From Chloroflexota bacterium (GTDB taxonomy: Bacteria; Chloroflexota; Limnocylindria; Limnocylindrales; CSP1-4), in assembly GCA_015478725.1 (NCBI GenBank), contig JADMIG010000004.1:1-64000 (forward strand): a stretch of 64,000 bases of DNA. Direction: 5' to 3'. Below, piece after piece: positions 52,295 to 60,476 of this stretch. Position 1 is the stretch's first letter, and each line of letters starts with the position of its first letter. The translations under genes and the position numbers were made by a program. The notes beneath the pieces are model-generated. The model saw only the letters and a list, made by a program, of their open reading frames with translations. It searched no databases and had not been told where the DNA came from.

Positions 52295-52873
52295 TCAGGC
52301 CGGGTGGGCGTCGAGCCAGGCGATGACGTGCTCCGCGTCGCGGTCGGACGGGAAGACCGGGTAGAGGACGTGCTCGATGCGGCCGTCGCGGATGATGAGC
52401 GTGTGGCGCCGGTGGAGCGTCAGCCCGCTCGTCTCGAAGGTCGGGAGGCCGAGCGCCCGGGTGAGCTCGAGCCGCTCATCGGAGAGGATCGGATACGGGA
52501 GATGGAGCCGCTTGACCGCCTCCCGCTGGTAGGCGGTGTCCTGCGTGGAGAGGCCGAAGACGCGGACGCCCCGCCCCACGATCTCCGCGTACCGGTCGCG
52601 ATAGGCGCATGCCTGTGGGGTGCAGCCGCGGGCCCCTGGGATCGCATTCCAGGACTCCATCCCACCCGGCGGATCCTCGTTCGGACGACCGGTCCGCGGA
52701 TAGGCGAAGACGACGGTCCGCGACACCGTGGGCTCGTCGAGCCGGACCACGGATCCGTCGGTCGCCGGCAGTCCGATCGGCGGCAGCGGCGTGCCCGGAA
52801 GGTGAGCGCACGCACCGTCGTCGACGGGGACGGGAAGTCCCTCCGGGAGGTTGAGCAGCTCGTCGGTCCGCAT
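52295..52873 (-). CDS. Peroxiredoxin (AhpC/TSA, BCP-like)
   Basis: Thiol peroxidase, 192 residues. The thioredoxin-fold core starts PLPPIGLPATDGSVVRL. The peroxidatic cysteine lies in GARGCTPQACAYRD (Cys84) with a second cysteine at 89, the CxxxxC pattern of Bcp/PrxQ atypical two-cysteine enzymes. YPRTGRPNEDPPGGMESWNAIPG is an insertion before the active site seen in some actinobacterial-type members. GLSTQDTAYQREAVKRLHLPYPILSDERLE completes the domain. TACGAT seven bases before the ATG suggests a leaderless message. It is divergent from the hydratase gene. Confidence 0.92.
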   Translation of the reverse strand: MRTDELLNLPEGLPVPVDDGACAHLPGTPLPPIGLPATDGSVVRLDEPTVSRTVVFAYPRTGRPNEDPPGGMESWNAIPGARGCTPQACAYRDRYAEIVGRGVRVFGLSTQDTAYQREAVKRLHLPYPILSDERLELTRALGLPTFETSGLTLHRRHTLIIRDGRIEHVLYPVFPSDRDAEHVIAWLDAHPA

Positions 52874-52880
52874 CGAGGCG

Positions 52881-52886
52881 ATCGTA
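52881..52886 (-). promoter_or_regulatory. -10-like hexamer of peroxiredoxin
   Basis: TACGAT on the minus strand, seven bases before the peroxiredoxin ATG. Confidence 0.4.
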
Positions 52887-52908
52887 CTCCGCTCCGCAGC
52901 GGCCCGGG

Positions 52909-52914
52909 TACGAT
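52909..52914 (+). promoter_or_regulatory. -10-like hexamer of the enoyl-CoA hydratase
   Basis: TACGAT, six bases before the GTG at 52921. It lies only 23 bp from the divergent peroxiredoxin box. Confidence 0.45.
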
Positions 52915-52920
52915 GCGCCG

Positions 52921-53733
52921 GTGAGCGACCGACTGCGGATCGAGCGAAGCGGGCCGAACGAGACGGTCGCCCGGGTGACGTTCTCCCGGCCGGAGATCCA
53001 CAACGCCTTCGACGCCGCCGTCATCGCCGAGCTTCGGACGGCCTTCGCCGGCTTCGCGCGCGAGAACCGCGAGAACGCCGCCGGTCTTCGCGTCGTCGTC
53101 CTCGCGGGCGAGGGACCGAGCTTCTGCGCCGGCGCGGACCTCGCGTGGATGCGGGCGGCCATGGCGCTCGATCGCGAGGCGAACGAGCAGGACGCGATGG
53201 CCATGGCCGAGATGTTCGACGCGATCGACACCTGCCCGGCGCCCGTCATCGCTCGCGTCCACGGGGCCGCACTCGGCGGCGGGATGGGCCTGTGTGCCGT
53301 CGCCGATCTCGTCATCGCCGAGAGCGGCACGCGCTTCGGGTTCACCGAAACGCGGCTCGGCATGCTCCCGGCGGTCATCGCTCCGTTCGTCATCGCGAAG
53401 ATCGGCGAGAGCCATGCCCGGGCGCTCTTCCCGTCCGGTCGCCGGTTCGACGCCGTCCGGGCGATGCGCGTTGGGCTCGTCCACGAGATCGTGGAGGGGG
53501 AGGCTGCCCTCGACGCGTCGGTCGAGGCGGCGGTCGCCGACATCCTCGCCGCCGGGCCCACCGCGGCGCGCGCCGCGAAATCGATCGTCCGCGAGGTCCG
53601 CGGGTTGCCGCACGGATCGTCGAAATGGCACACCGCCCGGATCATCGCGAAGCAGCGCCAGACCGAGGAGGCGGCGGAGGGCTTCCGCGCGTTCGCGGAG
53701 AAGCGTCGCCCGGCCTGGGCACCGGAGGACTGA
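52921..53733 (+). CDS. Enoyl-CoA hydratase, probable methylglutaconyl-CoA hydratase
   Basis: Crotonase-fold enzyme hydrating 3-methylglutaconyl-CoA to HMG-CoA in leucine degradation. FSRPEIHNAFDAAVIAEL, FCAGADLAWM (oxyanion-hole strand with the Trp-Met seen in LiuC-type hydratases), and the second oxyanion block ARVHGAALGGGMGLCAVADLVIA are present. Catalytic glutamate candidates are in FGFTETRLGMLPAVIAPFV. At 270 residues it fits the family. GTG start. It opens the run hydratase, aminotransferase, MCC alpha, small ORF, HMG-CoA lyase. Confidence 0.9.
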   Translation: MSDRLRIERSGPNETVARVTFSRPEIHNAFDAAVIAELRTAFAGFARENRENAAGLRVVVLAGEGPSFCAGADLAWMRAAMALDREANEQDAMAMAEMFDAIDTCPAPVIARVHGAALGGGMGLCAVADLVIAESGTRFGFTETRLGMLPAVIAPFVIAKIGESHARALFPSGRRFDAVRAMRVGLVHEIVEGEAALDASVEAAVADILAAGPTAARAAKSIVREVRGLPHGSSKWHTARIIAKQRQTEEAAEGFRAFAEKRRPAWAPED

Positions 53734-53739
53734 CCGGCG

Positions 53740-54870
53740 ATGCGGATCGCCGACTTCGAGCTCGAGCGGTATTTCGCCCGCTGGGAGTTCGCCGTTCGAT
53801 ACGTCCTCTGCGCATCGGACGTCGAGGGCTGGCGGATGGCGGACCTGCTCGCCCTCGCCGATCCCGAGGCCCGGGCGTTGTGGGAGGGCCTCCGGCTGGG
53901 CTACACGGAGTCGACCGGGCATCCGGCCCTGCGGGCGGAGATCGCGACCCTCTACGAGACCGTCCGCCCGGATGACGTGCTCGTGTTCGCCGGCGCCGAG
54001 GAGGCGATCTTCTGCCTCGCCAACGTCCTCCTCGGACCGGGCGATCACACCATCGTCGCCTGGCCGGGCTACCAGAGCCTGCACGAGGTCGCGCGGGCGG
54101 TGGGGGCGGATGTCACGCTCCACGAGCTCCGCGAGGACGACGGTTGGGCGCTCGGCGTGGATCGTCTCCTCGGTGCCATCCGGCCGGAGACCCGGGCCGT
54201 CATCGTGAACGCCCCGCACAACCCCACCGGTTCGCTGCCGACGCACGAGGAGTGGCGTGCCCTGAGCGCTACGTGTGTCGAGCGCGGGATCCACCTCGTC
54301 GCCGACGAGGTCTACCGGTTCCTCGAGTTCGACGAGGCGGACCGGCTCCCCGCGGGGGCGGATGCCGCGCCCGGCCTCGGGATCTCGATCGGTGTCATGT
54401 CGAAGTCGTTCGCCCTCGCCGGGCTGCGGATCGGCTGGCTCGCGAGCACGGACCGGGAGCTCCTCGCCCGTTGCGCCGCGTTCAAGGACTACACGACGAT
54501 CTGCTCGTCGGCACCGGCGGAGATCCTCGCCCTCATCGCGCTTCGGGCGCGCGACGTCGTGCTGGCCCGATCGCGAGGGATCGTCGCTGCGCACCTGCCG
54601 CTCGTGGACGCATTCCTCGAGCGATGGGCCGCGGCGTTCTCCTGGGTCCGGCCGCGTGGCGGCTCGATCGGGTTCCCGCGGTTGCGAGCGGACGTCTCCA
54701 TCGAGCGATTCGCGGCGGACCTCGTCGAAGCCGAGGGGGTCCTCCTCCTGCCGGGCTCGACCTTCGGTCATCGGGGCAACCACTTCCGGCTCGGTCTCGG
54801 CCGCGAGGACCTACCGGCGGCGCTGGCCGGCCTCGATCGGTTCGCCGAACGGACGCTCCGTGGAGGTTGA
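53740..54870 (+). CDS. PLP-dependent class I/II aminotransferase
   Basis: Fold type I aminotransferase, 376 residues. The domain reads from LGYTESTGHPALRAEIATLYETV through FAGAEEAIFCLANVLL, VNAPHNPTGSLP (substrate Asn), VADEVYRFLEF and the Schiff-base lysine in MSKSFALAGLRIGW (Lys222). The C-terminal arginine for carboxylate binding is in HFRLGLGRED. The amino donor is unknown. Leucine is suggested by the operon, although the usual BCAA transaminase is a different fold (class IV). It overlaps the MCC alpha start. Confidence 0.88.
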   Translation: MRIADFELERYFARWEFAVRYVLCASDVEGWRMADLLALADPEARALWEGLRLGYTESTGHPALRAEIATLYETVRPDDVLVFAGAEEAIFCLANVLLGPGDHTIVAWPGYQSLHEVARAVGADVTLHELREDDGWALGVDRLLGAIRPETRAVIVNAPHNPTGSLPTHEEWRALSATCVERGIHLVADEVYRFLEFDEADRLPAGADAAPGLGISIGVMSKSFALAGLRIGWLASTDRELLARCAAFKDYTTICSSAPAEILALIALRARDVVLARSRGIVAAHLPLVDAFLERWAAAFSWVRPRGGSIGFPRLRADVSIERFAADLVEAEGVLLLPGSTFGHRGNHFRLGLGREDLPAALAGLDRFAERTLRGG

Positions 54871-56827
54871 GTCGGACGCCTTCGTGGCTCGCACGCCGCC
54901 GAGTCGGCCCGCTCCGGCGCCCGTCCGGCGGCTCTTCATCGCGAACCGCGGCGAGATCGCCGCTCGGATCTCGCGGACGGCGAGCCGCCTCGGGATCGAG
55001 TGCGTCCTCCCGGACCAGGCCGGCGACGCGCCTCTCGACTTCCTCGACGGCGACGCGGTCGTGGCCGCTGCTCGCGGCGGCGGTGCGGATGCGCTCCACC
55101 CGGGCTATGGCTTCCTCGCCGAGTCGGCCGACTTCGCCGCGGCCGTTGAACGGGCGGGCATCCGCTGGGTGGGTCCGCCGCCCGCGGCGATCCGCGCGAT
55201 GGGCGACAAGGCCGCCGCCCGGCAGCTCGCTGCGTCCCTCGAGATCCCGACCATTCCCGGCTACGACGGTCCGGACCAGACGGACCCGGCACTCACCGCG
55301 GCCGCCGAGCGCATCGGTGCGCCGATCATCGTCAAGCCGGCCGCAGGCGGCGGAGGGAAAGGGATGCGCGTCGTGCGCGACCTCGGCGCCGCGGACCTCG
55401 GCGCCGAGTTCAGCGCGGCTCGTCGCGCGGCGCTTGCCGCCTTCGGCGACGACCGACTCATCCTCGAACGCCTCGTCGGCGACGCCCGGCACGTGGAGGT
55501 CCAGGTCCTCTTCGACGCGGCCGGAGAGGGGGTCACGCTCGGCGAACGTGACTGCTCGCTCCAGCGTCGCCATCAGAAGATCCTCGAGGAGGCACCGGCA
55601 CCGGGACTCCCGCGCGCCACCCGCCGGGCACTTGCGGAGGCCGCCATCCGCCTCGGCGCCGCCGCGGGCTACCGGAACATCGGGACGTGCGAGTTCCTCG
55701 TCGAGGAGCGGGGCGGCTGGTACTTCCTCGAGATGAACACCCGACTTCAGGTGGAGCATCCCGTCACCGAGGCGGTCACCGGCCGCGACCTCGTCGCGGA
55801 CCAGCTCGCGATCGCCGCCGGCGCGACCCTCTCGGACCTCGCGCTCGATCGCCCGCGGCCGACGGGCGCCACGCGCGGTCACGCCATCGAAGTCCGCCTC
55901 TGCGCCGAGGATGCCGAGGCGGACTTCCTGCCGGCGAACGGGCGGGTGGAGGCCCTCCGCTGGCCGGCCGGCGACGGGATCCGGGTGGAGGCCGGGATCA
56001 AGCTCGGGACCGTCGTCGGGGTGCAGTTCGATCCCCTGCTGGCGAAGATCGTCGCCCACGGCACGGACCGGGCGGACGCGCTCGGCCGCCTCGAGGCCGC
56101 GCTCGACGGGACCGTGGTGCTCGGCCTCACGACGAACCTCCGATTCCTCCGCTGGCTCGTCCGCGAGCCGATCGTCCGTGACGCCGCGGCGCGCACGGAC
56201 AGCCTGGAACGGATCTGGCCGCCGGCGGATCGGCCGGATCGGGCGGCGACCCCGGATGCGGCCTGGTCCGTCGCAGCCCGATGCCTCGCCTCGGCGCGCG
56301 CCGAGGCGCGCGCCGAGGCGCGCACCGGCGCGACCGACCCGTTCCGCCGAACCTGGCGACTCAACGCTCCCCCGACGCTGCGCGTTGAGGCCGAGGGCGA
56401 GGCTGACGGCAAGTGGCGAACGATCGTCCTCGAGACGCCGCGCGCGCGAGCGGGCGAAGTGGTCGAGCCGTCCGCCATCCGGGTCGAGGATGTCGTCCAC
56501 GTCGACGTCGGCGGGCGAAGCGTCGCGTTCCGGCTCGCCCCGCCGCCGGACGCCGGCCGTGCGGTCGTCGCGCCCGGTGCACGGTTCGGGCCGTCGGGCG
56601 TCGCGAGCGTCATATCGCCCATGCCGGGCCGGGTCATCGCCCTCCGCGCCGAGGTCGGCGACGAGCTCGTGGCGGGGGATCCGATCGTCGTCCTCGAGGC
56701 GATGAAGATGGAGCACGTGGTCGTCGCCCCGGTCTCCGGCCGGCTCGTCGAGTGCTTCGTCGTCGTGGCGGATCAGGTGAGCCGCGGCGCGGCCCTCGCG
56801 ACGATGGAGCCGTCGGCGCTACCCTGA
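54860..56827 (+). CDS. Methylcrotonyl-CoA carboxylase biotin-containing subunit (alpha)
   Basis: Biotin carboxylase plus biotin carrier, 655 residues. RRLFIANRGEIAARI opens the domain, and the ATP site KPAAGGGGKGMRVV, ERDCSLQRRHQKILEEAP and EMNTRLQVEHPVTE are intact. The carrier motif EAMKMEH near residue 620 holds the biotinyl lysine. Compared with typical members the segment between the first strand and HPGYGF is about 18 residues shorter, missing most of the usual VAVYSDAD to LDID stretch. A short Ala-Arg-Glu repeat (12-bp units near 56294) sits before the carrier. The GTG at 54860 overlaps the aminotransferase by 11 bases, and a later GTG at 54884 is possible. Confidence 0.9.
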   Translation: MEVESDAFVARTPPSRPAPAPVRRLFIANRGEIAARISRTASRLGIECVLPDQAGDAPLDFLDGDAVVAAARGGGADALHPGYGFLAESADFAAAVERAGIRWVGPPPAAIRAMGDKAAARQLAASLEIPTIPGYDGPDQTDPALTAAAERIGAPIIVKPAAGGGGKGMRVVRDLGAADLGAEFSAARRAALAAFGDDRLILERLVGDARHVEVQVLFDAAGEGVTLGERDCSLQRRHQKILEEAPAPGLPRATRRALAEAAIRLGAAAGYRNIGTCEFLVEERGGWYFLEMNTRLQVEHPVTEAVTGRDLVADQLAIAAGATLSDLALDRPRPTGATRGHAIEVRLCAEDAEADFLPANGRVEALRWPAGDGIRVEAGIKLGTVVGVQFDPLLAKIVAHGTDRADALGRLEAALDGTVVLGLTTNLRFLRWLVREPIVRDAAARTDSLERIWPPADRPDRAATPDAAWSVAARCLASARAEARAEARTGATDPFRRTWRLNAPPTLRVEAEGEADGKWRTIVLETPRARAGEVVEPSAIRVEDVVHVDVGGRSVAFRLAPPPDAGRAVVAPGARFGPSGVASVISPMPGRVIALRAEVGDELVAGDPIVVLEAMKMEHVVVAPVSGRLVECFVVVADQVSRGAALATMEPSALP

Positions 56828-56909
56828 CGCGAAGCCAGCGGCGCACCGGGCCAGGACCGGTCGACGGCACCGTTGGCGATGCGACCGAGGACGGACGGAG
56901 GACGGACCG

Positions 56910-57086
56910 ATGACGACTGAGCCGAAGACCCGCGAGACCCTGCTCGTCGAGCACCTGGCCGCCCGCCATCGCCGCGACGCTGCGCCGCTCGGGAGCGAGG
57001 CGTACGAGGCCGCCTGCGGCGAGATCGCGCGGATCGAAGTCGAGATCGCCCGGCTCGAGCGGTCGATGACGCCGCCGCGCGTCTGA
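56910..57086 (+). CDS. Small protein in the leucine-degradation operon
   Basis: 58 codons, below usual length limits, but with GGAGG eight bases before the ATG and in line with the operon. The product starts MTTEPKTRETLLVEHLAARH and is a highly charged helix pair (AYEAACGEIARIEVEIARLERS) that could form a coiled coil. No cysteine, signal or membrane segment. No family recognised. The position between MCC alpha and HMG-CoA lyase suggests a small accessory or assembly factor, which is inference only. Confidence 0.6.
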   Translation: MTTEPKTRETLLVEHLAARHRRDAAPLGSEAYEAACGEIARIEVEIARLERSMTPPRV

Positions 57087-57130
57087 CGGACGCGGCCCGC
57101 AGCACGCCAGACCTCGCCGCACGACCACCG

Positions 57131-58072
57131 ATGGACTCGTCCGCCGCGGACCGCCGCGTCCGGATCTACGAGGTCGGACCCCGCGATGGCCTCCAGAACG
57201 AGGCGACGCCGATCCCGACCGCGACGAAGGTCCGCTTCATCGAGCAGCTCGCCCGCGCGGGCCTCCGTGAGATCGAGGCGACAAGCTTCGTCTCGCCCCT
57301 GGCGATCCCCCAGCTCGCCGACGCCGAGGCGCTGATCGCGGCCCTGCCCCCGCTGCCCGGCTTTCGCCTTCCCGTCCTCATCCCCAACGAGCGCGGGATG
57401 GCGCGGGCAGAGGCCGCCGGCGCACGGGCCGTCGCCGTCTTCACTGCCGCGACAGACGCGTTCACAACGCGGAACATCGGGATGACGATCGCCGAGTCGA
57501 TCGACGCGGCGCGACCCGTCCTTCGACGCGCGGCCGAGCTCGGATGGTGGCGTCGGGCCTACGTGTCCACCGCGTTCGGCTGTCCGTACAGCGGTCGCGT
57601 CGAGCCGGCCCGCGCCGTGGACGTCGCCACTCGCATGCTCGGGCTCGGCGTCGACGAGGTCTGCTTCGGCGACACCATCGGCATCGCCGTCCCCGACCAG
57701 GTCGCCGAGCTGAGCGGCCTCGCGGTCGCGGCCGGGATCCCGCTCGAACGGATCGCCCACCACTTCCACGACACGCGCGGAACGGCCCTCGCGAACGTGT
57801 CGGCCGGGCTGGCCGCCGGCGTCCGCTGCTTCGACGCGTCGACCGGGGGGACTGGCGGCTGCCCGTACGCGCCGGGTGCGGCGGGCAACCTCGCGACGGA
57901 GGACCTCGTGTACTTCCTCGACGCCTCCGGCTGGGAGCACGAGGCTTCCCTCGCCGGCGTGCTCGACGCCGCCCGTTTCATCGCCGACGCGCTCGGCCGG
58001 CCGCTCGCCTCGAAAGTCGGCCAGGCCGGGGGCTGGGATGCCGCGACCGGCGCGGCGACGTTCCGCGCCTGA
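57131..58072 (+). CDS. mvaB: Hydroxymethylglutaryl-CoA lyase
   Basis: Cleaves HMG-CoA to acetoacetate and acetyl-CoA, the last step of leucine degradation. TIM barrel with YEVGPRDGLQNE (metal Asp and catalytic Arg) and IEATSFVSPLAIPQLADAEAL. The metal histidines follow in HHFHDTRGTALAN, and the family signature with the catalytic cysteine is GGTGGCPYAPGAAGN. At 313 residues it matches bacterial MvaB. ATG at 57131. Confidence 0.94.
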   Translation: MDSSAADRRVRIYEVGPRDGLQNEATPIPTATKVRFIEQLARAGLREIEATSFVSPLAIPQLADAEALIAALPPLPGFRLPVLIPNERGMARAEAAGARAVAVFTAATDAFTTRNIGMTIAESIDAARPVLRRAAELGWWRRAYVSTAFGCPYSGRVEPARAVDVATRMLGLGVDEVCFGDTIGIAVPDQVAELSGLAVAAGIPLERIAHHFHDTRGTALANVSAGLAAGVRCFDASTGGTGGCPYAPGAAGNLATEDLVYFLDASGWEHEASLAGVLDAARFIADALGRPLASKVGQAGGWDAATGAATFRA

Positions 58073-58108
58073 TCGCGTCCGCCGGCCGTGCGGGGCCGGG
58101 GTTCTTGC

Positions 58109-58114
58109 TATCCT
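58109..58114 (+). promoter_or_regulatory. -10-like hexamer before the HNH gene
   Basis: TATCCT in the extended form TTGCTATCCT, nine bases before the ATG at 58124. Confidence 0.35.
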
Positions 58115-58123
58115 CCCGCCACG

Positions 58124-58639
58124 ATGAACGGCGCCGTGCTCGTGCTGAACCAGAATTACGAGCCCCTGAACGTGTGCAACCTGCCGCGCGCCTTCCGGCT
58201 CCTGTTCGGCGAGAAAGCAGAGGTCATCGAGTTCAATCATCAGGAGATCCGGACGCCCCGTCAGGCGTTCCGGGCTCCGTCCGTCATCCGCCTCCAGCAC
58301 CAGGTGCGCCGCCCGCGGCCGCGCGTCCGGCTCACCCGCCGCGAGGTGTTCGTCCGCGATCGCCACACCTGCCAGTACTGCGGCCGGCAGGCGACCGACC
58401 TCACCCTCGACCACATCGTCCCCCGCCATCGAGGCGGTGGCCACACGTGGGAGAACCTCGTCGCGGCCTGCAAGGGCTGCAACCATCGGAAGGGCGGCAA
58501 GACGCTCGACGAGGCGCACCTGCGCCTGCAGCGACCGCCGTTCGAACCGCGCAGCGACGTGTACTCGGTCTTCGTCCCGTACCTCGAAGACGTCCGGAAC
58601 GAGGCCTGGCGGGATTACCTCTTCCTCGGTCGGAACTGA
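58124..58639 (+). CDS. HNH endonuclease family protein
   Basis: 171 residues. The N-terminal block AVLVLNQNYEPLNVCNLPRAFRLLFGEKAEVIE is typical of the small stand-alone HNH proteins widespread in Actinobacteria, Cyanobacteria and Chloroflexi. The HNH core follows: VFVRDRHTCQYCG (zinc Cys pair), LTLDHIVPRHRGG (catalytic His), and CKGCNHRKGG (second Cys pair). The function of this group is unknown. Nicking or repair is a guess. It precedes the CCA-adding enzyme by 11 bp. Confidence 0.93.
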   Translation: MNGAVLVLNQNYEPLNVCNLPRAFRLLFGEKAEVIEFNHQEIRTPRQAFRAPSVIRLQHQVRRPRPRVRLTRREVFVRDRHTCQYCGRQATDLTLDHIVPRHRGGGHTWENLVAACKGCNHRKGGKTLDEAHLRLQRPPFEPRSDVYSVFVPYLEDVRNEAWRDYLFLGRN

Positions 58640-58650
58640 GGGTCGCGGCG

Positions 58651-60048
58651 ATGACGCCGGCCGTGAGACTCGCGCTCGAGCCGGGCATGGACCCCGGCAT
58701 CGGGCACGCGATCGACGCGGCGATTCCGCCGCACGTCGCGGCGATCCTCGAGCAGCTCCACGCCACCGGCCACGCGGCGTATGTCGTCGGCGGGAGCATC
58801 CGCGACGTCCTCCTCGGACGGGTGCCGGCGGACTGGGACATCGCGACGGACGCCCGTCCCGAGCGCCTTGCGACGATCTTCGCCGGCGCGCGCTCGGACA
58901 ACCCCTTCGGGACCGTGTTCGTTCCGACGGGCGGCGGGCCGGTCGAGATCACGACCTTCCGCACGGACCGCGACTACGCCGACTTCCGCCGGCCGACCAG
59001 CGTGGAGTTCGGCGACCGGATCGAGGACGATCTCGCCCGCCGCGACTTCACGGTCAACGCGATCGCCTGGGGCGGCGCACCCGGCGCCGCGCCGGCGCTC
59101 CTCGATCCGTACGACGGCCGGGGCGACATCGGGCTGCGGCGGCTTCGCGCGGTCGGCGCTGCGGACCTCCGATTCCGGGAGGATGCGCTGCGAACGCTGC
59201 GGGCGGTCCGGCTCGCCGCGGTGCTCGGATTCGCGGTGGAGCCGGCGACGCTCGCCGCCATGCGGGACGCCGCGCCGCTCACCGCCCACCTCTCCGGCGA
59301 GCGCGTCGCGACCGAGATCGAGCGACTGCTCGCCGCGGCCAGGCCGTCGATCGGCCTGCGGCTGGCCTTCGAGACGGGCCTCCTCCCGTTCGTCGCTCCG
59401 CTCCTGGCGGCGGAGCGCGGCGTCGCCCAGAACAAGTTCCCGAACGAGGACCTCTGGGATCACACTCTGCGGACCGTCGACGCGGCAGCGACCGCGGATC
59501 GGTCGCCGATCGTACGGCTGGCCGCCCTCCTTCACGACGTCGGCAAGCCGGCGACCGCCGCGGACGGGCACTTCCACGGCCACGATGTTGTCGGGGCGGA
59601 GCAGGCCGCCGACCTCCTCCGGCGCTGGCATCGGCCGCGCGAGACGGTCGAACGGATCGCCCATCTCATCCGCCACCACATGTTCGCCTATGAGACCGCC
59701 TGGAGCGACGCCGCCGTCCGGCGCTTCATCGGGAAGGTGGGCCGGGGCGAGCTCGACGATCTGTTCGCGCTCCGGGCGGCCGACAACGTGGGGAGCGGTC
59801 GGCCGGCGGAGGCCGACGGCCTTGGCGAGCTCCGGCAGCGGGTCGCGCGGGAGCTCGCGGCGGACGTCGCGCTCGACCGGTCCGGCCTCGCCATCGACGG
59901 AGCCGATCTCGTGCGCGAGCTCGGCCTCGCTCCCGGGCCGGAGATCGGCCGGATCCTCGATCGGCTCGTCGCGCGGGTCATCGCCGACCCTGCGGTCAAC
60001 GACCGCGATCGACTGCTCGGCATCGCGCGGGCGGTGCCCAGGCGATGA
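58651..60048 (+). CDS. cca: CCA tRNA nucleotidyltransferase / polyA polymerase family protein
   Basis: Adds or repairs the 3' CCA of tRNAs. Class II nucleotidyltransferase head: AAYVVGGSIRDVLLGR with DWDIATDARPE (metal Asp pair) and the RRDFTVNAIA motif. The RFREDALRTLRAVRLAA arm and a C-terminal HD-type domain (LLHDVGKPATA, ERIAHLIRHH) follow. At 465 residues it matches HD-containing CCA enzymes. The ATG at 58651 is preferred over the much longer open frame. Its last bases overlap the TPR gene (ATGA), starting a chain of five overlaps. Confidence 0.93.
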   Translation: MTPAVRLALEPGMDPGIGHAIDAAIPPHVAAILEQLHATGHAAYVVGGSIRDVLLGRVPADWDIATDARPERLATIFAGARSDNPFGTVFVPTGGGPVEITTFRTDRDYADFRRPTSVEFGDRIEDDLARRDFTVNAIAWGGAPGAAPALLDPYDGRGDIGLRRLRAVGAADLRFREDALRTLRAVRLAAVLGFAVEPATLAAMRDAAPLTAHLSGERVATEIERLLAAARPSIGLRLAFETGLLPFVAPLLAAERGVAQNKFPNEDLWDHTLRTVDAAATADRSPIVRLAALLHDVGKPATAADGHFHGHDVVGAEQAADLLRRWHRPRETVERIAHLIRHHMFAYETAWSDAAVRRFIGKVGRGELDDLFALRAADNVGSGRPAEADGLGELRQRVARELAADVALDRSGLAIDGADLVRELGLAPGPEIGRILDRLVARVIADPAVNDRDRLLGIARAVPRR

Positions 60049-60476
60049 TCGAGATCCTCCTCCAGGCCGAGCGGACGCTGTCCATGGGGCGCCTCGACGA
60101 GGCGGAGCGCCTGTACCGACTCGTCGCCGACGCGGATCCGCACGACGCGATCGCCCTCGTCGGCCTCGCCCGAGTCGCCGCCGAGCGGGCGGACGACGCC
60201 CGAGCGCTGGGCTACGCGCGACAGGCACTCGCGCTCGATTCCCAGAACCCTGCGGCGGCCAGGCTCGTCGAGCGCCTGACGGATCTTGCCGCCGAGCGGG
60301 CGCCGACCATCCCGCCCGCTGCGGGCAACGGCCCGGCCCCGGCCGCCGTCCCGGCCCCGGTCACCGCCCCGATCACCGCCCCGATCTCGGCCACCCTCCC
60401 GGCCTCGGCCCCGGATGCCGCCCCGGCCTCGGCGCGCAGCCGAGGATTCCTCGCCCGATTTCGCAGGAAGCCCTGA
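60045..60476 (+). CDS. Small TPR protein
   Basis: 143 residues. Residues 1-80 form about two TPR units (AERTLSMGRLDEAERLYRLVADADPHDAIALVGLARVAAE, then DDARALGYARQALALDSQNPAAARLVERL). The rest is a Pro/Ala/Thr-rich tail with repeated PAPVTAP-like segments, ending in a basic FLARFRRKP. Scaffold role likely, partner unknown. It overlaps CCA by four bases and galE by one. Confidence 0.75.
   Translation: MIEILLQAERTLSMGRLDEAERLYRLVADADPHDAIALVGLARVAAERADDARALGYARQALALDSQNPAAARLVERLTDLAAERAPTIPPAAGNGPAPAAVPAPVTAPITAPISATLPASAPDAAPASARSRGFLARFRRKP

Noticed and set aside
48643-58072. Complete leucine-degradation operon
   Set aside because: Isovaleryl-CoA dehydrogenase and a standard branched-chain aminotransferase are not in the window, so the set is incomplete here.
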